Part shown: in pieces, positions 58,803 to 64,000 of the stretch | How the letters are laid out: each line of letters starts with the position of its first letter | Numbering within the stretch: the first letter of the stretch is position 1 | Notes under the pieces: generated by a model | The model's database searches: none | Seen by the model: the letters and a program-made list of their open reading frames with translations, nothing else | Told to the model about the DNA's origin: nothing | Position numbers and translations under genes: made by a program | Assembly (NCBI GenBank): GCA_035551355.1 | Contig: DASZNF010000108.1 | Span: 74,630-138,629, forward strand | Reading direction: 5' to 3' | DNA: 64,000 nucleotides | DNA from: DATATV01 sp035551355 | GTDB taxonomy: Bacteria; Actinomycetota; Actinomycetes; Mycobacteriales; Pseudonocardiaceae

Positions 58803-59630
58803 GTGGACACCGGGTGGGAATGGGACGAGACGCTGTTCGAGGGCAGCGCCCGGCACTACCGGCGCGGCCGCCCGCCCTACGCCGCCGGGCTGGCCGACGA
58901 GCTGGCGAAAACCCTTGGCACCACGGGAAACGGCCGGTTGCTTGACGTGGGCTGCGGGCCGGGCACCCTGGCCCTCGCGCTGGCCGGGCTGTTCGCCGAG
59001 GCGGTCGGTGTCGACCCCGACCCGGGCATGCTGGCGGTCGCGCGGGCCCGGCCCGACCTGCCGGACAACGTGCGGCTCGTGCGGCTGCGGGCCGAGGAAC
59101 TGCCGGCCGGGCTCGGTGAGTTCGAGTGCGCCACGTTCGGCCAGTCGTTCCACTGGATGCGCCGCGACCAGGTGGCCGCGACCGTGCGCGAGATGCTGTG
59201 GCCCGGCGGCGCGTTCGTGCAGATCGGCGAGGTGTGGCCACGCCACGCGCCGGTGCTGCCCGCCCCGGCCACCCCGTACTCGCGGATCCGCGAACTGATC
59301 CGCGCCTACCTCGGCCCGGTGCGCCGCGCCGGAAATGGCACGCTGCCCGAGGGCACCGCTCGCAACGAGCGGGAAGTGCTGGCGCGGCAAGGGTTTCTCG
59401 GCCCGGAAGTACTCGCGGTGCCGACCGAGGACGTGCTGGCCCGGGACACCGACGACGTGCTGGCCTGGGTGTATTCGCGCTCGGAATCGGTCGGCCGGCT
59501 GTTCGGCGACCGGCTGGACGAGTTCGACCGGGACCTGCGCGCCCTGCTGCGCGAGGTGTCCCCGGCCGGGCGGTTCGCCGAACCCTGGCCGGACACCGAG
59601 GTGCTCATCTGGCGCACGCCCGGCGGCTGA
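58803..59630 (+). CDS. Class I SAM-dependent methyltransferase
   Basis: A 275-residue Rossmann-fold methyltransferase of the Methyltransf_11 type. Motif I is LLDVGCGPGTLALALAG (about 46-62), the acidic strand-2 end is AVGVDPDPGMLAVAR, and motif post-I is CATFGQSFHWMRRDQ, the His-Trp pair seen in UbiE-related enzymes. GAGGAGG is about 11 bases before the GTG, somewhat long. A small molecule is the likely acceptor. The stop codon lies seven bases from the end of the truncated hydrolase on the other strand. Confidence 0.85.
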   Translation: MDTGWEWDETLFEGSARHYRRGRPPYAAGLADELAKTLGTTGNGRLLDVGCGPGTLALALAGLFAEAVGVDPDPGMLAVARARPDLPDNVRLVRLRAEELPAGLGEFECATFGQSFHWMRRDQVAATVREMLWPGGAFVQIGEVWPRHAPVLPAPATPYSRIRELIRAYLGPVRRAGNGTLPEGTARNEREVLARQGFLGPEVLAVPTEDVLARDTDDVLAWVYSRSESVGRLFGDRLDEFDRDLRALLREVSPAGRFAEPWPDTEVLIWRTPGG

Positions 59631-59636
59631 TCCGGC

Positions 59637-59906
59637 TCAGCCGCGCAGGAACGACACCAGCTCCGGCCCGATCGCCTCGGGCAGCGGCTCGTGATCCTGC
59701 CCGGCCAGCACCCGGCGGTGCGCGTTGGGTAGCGCGGCGGCCACCGCGTCGGCCGCCTCGGGCAGACCCGGGAAGGTCTGGTCGCCGGAGAACACCACGG
59801 TCGGCATGGTGACCTTCACCCAGCGCCCGGCCCAGTCCGGGTCGGCGTTGATGTCCTGCACGGCGGACAGGTCGTAGGGCAACGGGTGCGCGGTGCCCGG
59901 AGACAA
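59637..59906 (-). pseudogene. C-terminal remnant of an alpha/beta hydrolase
   Basis: An 89-codon frame encoding only the C-terminal third of an alpha/beta hydrolase: VKVTMPTVVFSGDQTFPG is the strand before the acid residue, and RRVLAGQDHEPLPEAIGPELVSFL carries the terminal catalytic His. A complete enzyme is about 260 residues; the nucleophile Ser and oxyanion loop are missing. The sequence upstream contains a 16-bp tandem duplication (59925-59954) and no hydrolase-like reading. I conclude the 5' part was deleted. Expression as a short protein from ATG 59906 cannot be excluded. Confidence 0.65.
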
Positions 59907-59924
59907 TAGCGCGGTCGACCGACG

Positions 59925-59954
59925 CTTCCGGCGGGGTCAGCTTCCGGCGGGGTC
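59925..59954. repeat. Short tandem duplication next to the truncated hydrolase
   Basis: CTTCCGGCGGGGTC occurs twice with a 16-bp period (59925-59938 and 59941-59954), just upstream of where the hydrolase reading frame breaks off. It is consistent with a deletion or slippage event. Confidence 0.55.
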
Positions 59955-60012
59955 GGGGAGGATCCCGGGCGGGGGTGGGGGTAACCCCCGGGTCCTTTCG
60001 GGGCGTACCCCC

Positions 60013-60747
60013 ATGGTGCGCACTCCGGTCCTGCAAGAAGCTCAAGGTGTGGCTGATCATCAGGTGGCGGACGCACCGCCGGGGGACCCGATCGGCGTTC
60101 CCGCGAGACCCTCGACCGAGTCCGCGGCGCGGTTCGTGCGCGTCTGGGCCACGGTGGCCGAAAGCGCCCTCGCGCTGGCCGTGCTGAGCATGCTGGCCGT
60201 GCACGTCATCGGCGGGCTGGACCCGCTGACCAGCACGGTCAGCGACTACGCCTGGGGGCCGGGGGCCGCGCTGCTCACGGTAAGCGTGCTGGCGGTCGCG
60301 GCGGCGTGTGTCGCGGTGCCGGCCGCGCTGGCCCGGGCCGGGCTGCCCGCGCCGAGCGCGGTGGTGGCGTTGTTCAGCGTGTCCGGGCTCGGTCTGCTGG
60401 CCTCGGTGTTGTTCCCCACCAACGCGTTGGGCACGGTCGCGGCCGCGCCCGCCGTGCTGCATCGCTACGCGGCCGGTTTGTTCTTCGTCAGCCTGCCGCT
60501 GGCCGCCCTGGCCGTGCTGCGCCGGGTGGCCCGCCCCGAACCGCTGGTGCGCGGGCTGACCGTGGCGAGCATCGTGGCCGGGCTGGCCTTTCTGCTCAGT
60601 CACCTGCCGTTGATCGTGCCCGGCTTCCCGGGCGCCGAGGTGATCCAGGTGCTGTTGCCGCGAGGGCTGGCCGAACGCGGTCTGCTCGCGGTGGATCTCG
60701 GCCTGCTGGCCGCGCTGGCCGCCGCCACCCGGCGGGTGACCCGATGA
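60013..60747 (+). CDS. DUF998-family membrane protein
   Basis: A protein of about 244 residues with six membrane helices, matching DUF998: VIGGLDPLTSTVSDYAWGPG in the first loop, LFPTNALGTVAAAPAVLHRYAAGLFFV in the middle, and SHLPLIVPGFPGAEVIQVLLPRGLAERGLLAVDLG at the end. The start is uncertain: ATG 60013 lies just after a GC-rich tract without a clear ribosome site, and GTGs at 60049 and 60064 are alternatives. Its stop overlaps the next ATG as ATGA. Function of the family is not established. Confidence 0.78.
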   Translation: MVRTPVLQEAQGVADHQVADAPPGDPIGVPARPSTESAARFVRVWATVAESALALAVLSMLAVHVIGGLDPLTSTVSDYAWGPGAALLTVSVLAVAAACVAVPAALARAGLPAPSAVVALFSVSGLGLLASVLFPTNALGTVAAAPAVLHRYAAGLFFVSLPLAALAVLRRVARPEPLVRGLTVASIVAGLAFLLSHLPLIVPGFPGAEVIQVLLPRGLAERGLLAVDLGLLAALAAATRRVTR

Positions 60748-61652
60748 TCCTCACCGGAATCGGCCTGTCCGTGCTGGCCGCCATCGCCTACGCCGTCGCC
60801 GCCGCCCTCCAGCACGGCGCGGTCCGGGAACTGCCCGGTGCGTCGGATCGGCTGGGGTTGAGCCAACTGCGCACCCTGCTGGCCCGCAGGCGCTGGCTGC
60901 TCGGGCTGCTGGGTACCGGGATCGGCGCCGGGTTGCACGTGGTCGCGCTGTCCGTGGCGCCGCTGGTGCTGGTCCAGCCGATCGGGGTGCTGGCCATCGC
61001 GCTGACCGCGCTGTTCACCGGCTCCCGGCTGACCAGGACCACGCTGTTCGCGGTGGCGGCCTGCACGGCCGGGGTCGGCCTGTTCGTGCTGCTGGCCGCG
61101 CACGGGGTATCCGCGGGCGCGGGACAGACGATCGGCGGCGGGGGAGTGCTGCCGGTCAGCGCCGGGGTGGTCGGCGCACTGGTGCTGGCCGCCACCGCGA
61201 TGCCGGCCCGGTGGCGCAGCCCGCTGCTGGGCACCGCCGCGGGCGTGGCCTACGGAACCGTCTCGGTGCTGACCCGGGCGGTTTCCCAGGAGATTCGCGC
61301 GTCCGGCCTGCCCGGGGTGTCCTGGCCGGCCGTGCTCGGCGCGCTGGCGGCGATCGTGACCGGCGCCTGGTGTGTGCAACAGGCCTATGCCGCGGGCCGG
61401 GCGGACACCGTGCAGGCCTGCCAGACCGTGACCGATCCGCTGGTCGGTGTGCTGACGGGGGTGTTCGCCTTCGGCGAGGTGGCCGCCCCCGGGGCGCTCG
61501 GCGTCACCGGCGAACTGGCCTGCGCCGCGCTGGCCCTCACCGGGGTGATCCTGCTGGCCCGCCGCGGCCCGCAATCGCCTGCGCCGCAACCGGATCACCG
61601 CGAGCCGGTCGCCGCGGGCTCCGCACGTTCCTTTGCTGACAAGAAGAACTGA
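60744..61652 (+). CDS. DMT/NIPA-like multi-helix membrane protein
   Basis: A 302-residue protein with about nine helices in the pattern of DMT-superfamily or NIPA-like (magnesium transporter) proteins. It has AAIAYAVAAALQHGAVRELP at the start, HVVALSVAPLVLVQPIGVLAIALTALF in the first repeat, and QACQTVTDPLVGVLTGVFAFGE in the second. Translation is coupled to the DUF998 gene by ATGA. The C-terminal tail is polar. Substrate unknown; co-location with a glycosyltransferase suggests a link to envelope-lipid or glycan export, but this is speculation. Confidence 0.75.
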   Translation: MILTGIGLSVLAAIAYAVAAALQHGAVRELPGASDRLGLSQLRTLLARRRWLLGLLGTGIGAGLHVVALSVAPLVLVQPIGVLAIALTALFTGSRLTRTTLFAVAACTAGVGLFVLLAAHGVSAGAGQTIGGGGVLPVSAGVVGALVLAATAMPARWRSPLLGTAAGVAYGTVSVLTRAVSQEIRASGLPGVSWPAVLGALAAIVTGAWCVQQAYAAGRADTVQACQTVTDPLVGVLTGVFAFGEVAAPGALGVTGELACAALALTGVILLARRGPQSPAPQPDHREPVAAGSARSFADKKN

Positions 61653-61663
61653 GGGGATCTGAC

Positions 61664-62869
61664 ATGCACGCCAACCGTCCACTTCGGATCGTCATCGGCG
61701 CGGACACGTTCCCGCCGGACATCAACGGCGCCGCCCGGTTCGCCCACCAGCTGGCCACTGGGCTGGCTGGGCGCGGTCACGAGGTGCACGTGATCTGCTC
61801 ATCGGCCACCGGACCGGCCGGCCGGGAAACCCTGCTGGGCCATGGTGGTTCGGTGACCGTGCACCGGTTACGGTCCCATCGCACCCCGTGCCATCCGACC
61901 TTCCGGATCTGCCTGCCCTGGCGCACCGGATCCGCGGTACGCGAGTTGCTCGGCGAGCTCGCCCCGGACCTGGTGCACGTGCAGGCCCACTTCTCGGTGG
62001 GCCGGGCGCTGGTGCGGGCCGCGACCGAAGCGGGCATCCCGGTGGCGGCCACCAACCACTTCATGCCGGAGAACCTGCTGGGCTACCTGCCGCTGCCCGA
62101 CGCGGTGCGCCGGGGCGTGGCCACGTTGGCCTGGCGCGATCTGGCCCGGGTGCTGGCCCCGGCCCGGCTGGTCACCGCGCCCACCCCGACCGCGGTGGCG
62201 ATGCTGCGCGAGCACCGGGTCGGCGGGCGGGTGCTGCCGGTGTCCTGCGGGGTGGACCTGGACCGGCTGGGCGCCGGCGCGGGCACCCCGACCGGGCGCA
62301 CCGTGTTGTTCGTCGGGCGGCTGGACCAGGAGAAGCGGGTGAGCGATCTGCTGCACGCGCTGGCCCTGCTGCCCGAGCGGCTGGACGTGCGGGTGGAACT
62401 GGTCGGCGACGGCTCCTGCCGGGCCGAACTGGAGGTGCTGGCCCAGCGGCTGGGGGTGGCCGACCGGGTGCGCTTCCACGGGTTCGTCAGCGAAACCGAG
62501 CTGCTGGCCGCGCACGCCCGCAGCGCGGTGTTCTGCATGCCCGGGGTGGCCGAACTGCAGAGCATCGCCACCATGGAGGCGATGGCCGCGGGCCGGCCGG
62601 TGGTGGCCGCCGACGCGGTGGCGCTGCCGCATCTGGTCCGGCCGGGCCGCAACGGCTGGCTGTTCCCACCGGGTGACGCCGCCGCCCTGGCCGCCGCGCT
62701 GATCCGCCTGTTCGACGAGCCGGGCGCGCTGTCCCGGATGGGCGCGGCCAGCCGGGAGCTGATCGCCCGGCACGACCTGCACGCCAGCCTGGCCCGGTTC
62801 GAATCGCTCTATGCCGACGTGCTGGGCCGGCCGGTGGCGCGGCCCGAGCCGGTCGAGCAGGTGGCCTGA
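61664..62869 (+). CDS. GT4-family glycosyltransferase (GT-B fold)
   Basis: A 401-residue retaining glycosyltransferase. The N-terminal acceptor domain has ADTFPPDINGAARFAHQLATGL and PDLVHVQAHFSVGRALV. The C-terminal nucleotide-sugar domain has FVGRLDQEKRVSDLLHAL, the loop RVRFHGFVSETELLAAHARS, and the E-x7-E motif in MPGVAELQSIATMEAMAAGRPVVA. That architecture is GT4, as in mycobacterial mannosyltransferases of lipoglycan synthesis. GAGGGG precedes the ATG. It is third in an operon with two membrane proteins. Donor and acceptor are not known; a lipid-linked mannose transfer is a reasonable guess. Confidence 0.87.
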   Translation: MHANRPLRIVIGADTFPPDINGAARFAHQLATGLAGRGHEVHVICSSATGPAGRETLLGHGGSVTVHRLRSHRTPCHPTFRICLPWRTGSAVRELLGELAPDLVHVQAHFSVGRALVRAATEAGIPVAATNHFMPENLLGYLPLPDAVRRGVATLAWRDLARVLAPARLVTAPTPTAVAMLREHRVGGRVLPVSCGVDLDRLGAGAGTPTGRTVLFVGRLDQEKRVSDLLHALALLPERLDVRVELVGDGSCRAELEVLAQRLGVADRVRFHGFVSETELLAAHARSAVFCMPGVAELQSIATMEAMAAGRPVVAADAVALPHLVRPGRNGWLFPPGDAAALAAALIRLFDEPGALSRMGAASRELIARHDLHASLARFESLYADVLGRPVARPEPVEQVA

Positions 62870-62904
62870 GGGAACATCGGCGCGGTGCGGTGGTTGAAGC
62901 CGGT

Positions 62905-63930
62905 ATGAAGGCGATCGTGTACTCCGAGACCGGTGACCCCGATGTGCTGCGGCTGATCGACCGGCCGCTGCCCGAACCCGGCCCCGGCGAGGTCCGGGTG
63001 CAGGTGCGGGTGTCCGGGGTGAACCCGACCGACTGGAAATCCCGGCGCGGCGGCCAACCGGGGGAGCGCCCGCCGTTCCCCGAGGTGGTGCCCAACCAGG
63101 ACGGCGCGGGGGTGGTGGACGCGCTCGGCTCGGGCGTCACCGAGCTCGCCGTCGGGCAGCGGGTGTGGCTGTGGGAGTCGGCCTACCAGCGGGCCGGCGG
63201 TGGCACCGCCCAGGCGTACCTGGTGCTGCCCACGGACCATGCCGTGCCGTTGGGCGAGGAGGCATCCTTCGACCAGGGCGCCAGCCTGGGCGTGCCCGCG
63301 CTGACCGCACATCGCGCGCTGACCGTGGCCGAGGACGGCCCAGCCGAACTGGCCCCGGGCAACCTGGCCGGGCGGACGGTGCTGGTGGCCGGTGGCGCGG
63401 GCGCGGTGGGCAACGCGGCCATCCAGCTGGCCCGCTGGGCCGGGGCCGAGGTGATCACCACGGTGAGCAGCCCGGAGAAGGCGGCCCTGGCCAAGTCGGC
63501 CGGCGCACAGCACGTGGTGAACTATCGCACCGAGGATGCCGCCGCGGCGATCCGCGCGGTCGCGCCGGACGGGGTGGACCTGGTGGTGGAGGTCGCGCCC
63601 GCGGCCAACGCCGAGCTCAACGAGGCGGTGCTGGCCGCCAACGGCACCGTGGCCATCTACGCCAACAACGGCGGCGAACGGGTCACCCTGACCATCCGGC
63701 CGCACATGACCCGCAACATCCGTTACCAGTTCCTGTTGCTGTACACCATGCCCGAGGCGGCGAAGAAGACCGCGCTGCGGGACGTGTCCGCGGCGCTGGC
63801 CGACGGGGCGCTGCGGGTGGGCGAGGCGGCCGGGCTGCCGCTGCAGCACTTCCCGCTGGAGCACACCGCCGACGCGCACGCCGCGGTGGAGGCGGGCGCG
63901 ATCGGCAAGGTGCTCATCACGGTGAGCTGA
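62905..63930 (+). CDS. NADPH:quinone oxidoreductase, zinc-less MDR family
   Basis: A 341-residue medium-chain reductase of the quinone oxidoreductase (zeta-crystallin) type. The N-terminal domain has KAIVYSETGDPDVLRLIDRP and VSGVNPTDWKSRRGG, and lacks the zinc ligands of the alcohol dehydrogenase at 20.2 kb. The NADPH loop is VLVAGGAGAVGNAAIQLARWAG, and FPLEHTADAHAAVEAGAIGKVLI ends the chain. ATG 62905 gives the usual start; the ribosome site is weak. It follows the glycosyltransferase by 35 bp but is functionally unrelated, and a hairpin follows. Confidence 0.88.
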   Translation: MKAIVYSETGDPDVLRLIDRPLPEPGPGEVRVQVRVSGVNPTDWKSRRGGQPGERPPFPEVVPNQDGAGVVDALGSGVTELAVGQRVWLWESAYQRAGGGTAQAYLVLPTDHAVPLGEEASFDQGASLGVPALTAHRALTVAEDGPAELAPGNLAGRTVLVAGGAGAVGNAAIQLARWAGAEVITTVSSPEKAALAKSAGAQHVVNYRTEDAAAAIRAVAPDGVDLVVEVAPAANAELNEAVLAANGTVAIYANNGGERVTLTIRPHMTRNIRYQFLLLYTMPEAAKKTALRDVSAALADGALRVGEAAGLPLQHFPLEHTADAHAAVEAGAIGKVLITVS

Positions 63931-63952
63931 ACCAGAACTGACCGGGGGTCGG

Positions 63953-63981
63953 GCGGTGGGCGTCGATTCGGCGCCCACCGC
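63953..63981 (+). terminator. Terminator hairpin after the quinone oxidoreductase
   Basis: Arms GCGGTGGGCG (63953-63962) and CGCCCACCGC (63972-63981) pair across a 9-base loop, 22 bp after the stop; the window ends shortly after in GGTTTT. Confidence 0.7.
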
Positions 63982-64000
63982 TATCCGTTCCGGTGGTTTT

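Noticed and set aside
1..64000. tRNA, rRNA, CRISPR arrays, riboswitches and replication origin
   Set aside because: Scanning both strands by eye gave no cloverleaf, repeat-spacer series, conserved riboswitch core or DnaA-box cluster; small RNAs without strong sequence marks could be missed.

Overview
The window is high-GC actinomycete DNA with strong G/C at third codon positions, many GTG and TTG starts and short overlapping operons. The gene families (ECF sigma factor with a DGPF partner, PadR-P450 pair, MmyB-type XRE regulator, DUF3040, DUF6431, the SCO2521-SCO2525 families) suggest a filamentous actinomycete, perhaps of the Pseudonocardiales. That placement is inference. I found no tRNA, rRNA, CRISPR array or complete insertion sequence.

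Layout. 1-12.7 kb: FNT channel, secreted glutamic-peptidase-like protein, old yellow enzyme, MntP-like exporter, exonuclease III, an MFS/MarR pair, an acyltransferase opposite a PadR-P450 operon, and a FUSC membrane protein with an unusual C-terminal domain. 12.7-16.3 kb: an AT-rich gap, a solitary HsdR-N endonuclease-like gene behind a nested hairpin, an orphan ketosynthase with a gene remnant beside it, and a DUF6431 gene. 16.3-22 kb: a four-PAS GGDEF-EAL protein, a LacI regulator, a zinc alcohol dehydrogenase, a 49-codon gene and a GNAT acetyltransferase.

21.9-30 kb is the most unusual part. Six tightly packed minus-strand genes encode a SAM methyltransferase, a 613-aa protein of unknown fold, a ParA/MinD-like protein whose P-loop lysine is arginine, two more unknown proteins and a two-helix membrane protein. 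Five of them match, from memory, the uncharacterised SCO2521-SCO2525 families. Two paralogous proteins, one membrane-anchored and one with a Lys/Glu/Ala-rich tail, are transcribed divergently from the operon.

30-44.3 kb: a QacA-like exporter, a YciI/DGPF plus ECF sigma pair, a short-chain dehydrogenase, a secreted tannase/feruloyl-esterase with an MFS partner, a secreted GH8 glycosidase, a TPR protein, a DUF2231 protein, an NAD-kinase paralogue and an aldo/keto reductase opposite an XRE regulator. 44.3-50.4 kb: a complete ribose operon (regulator, rbsK, rbsD, rbsA, rbsC, rbsB) with a clear operator. 50.4-64 kb: an amidohydrolase, a ClpP-like protein lacking all three catalytic residues, a GH78 rhamnosidase-MFS operon with two LacI boxes, a MarR regulator with paired operators, an ornithine-cyclodeaminase homologue, a methyltransferase, a truncated hydrolase, a three-gene membrane-protein/glycosyltransferase operon and a quinone oxidoreductase.

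Together the genes describe a soil saprophyte: secreted enzymes for plant glycans and phenolic esters, dedicated sugar uptake (ribose, probably rhamnose) under LacI control, several drug-type exporters each paired with its own regulator, and one conserved actinobacterial operon of unknown function.
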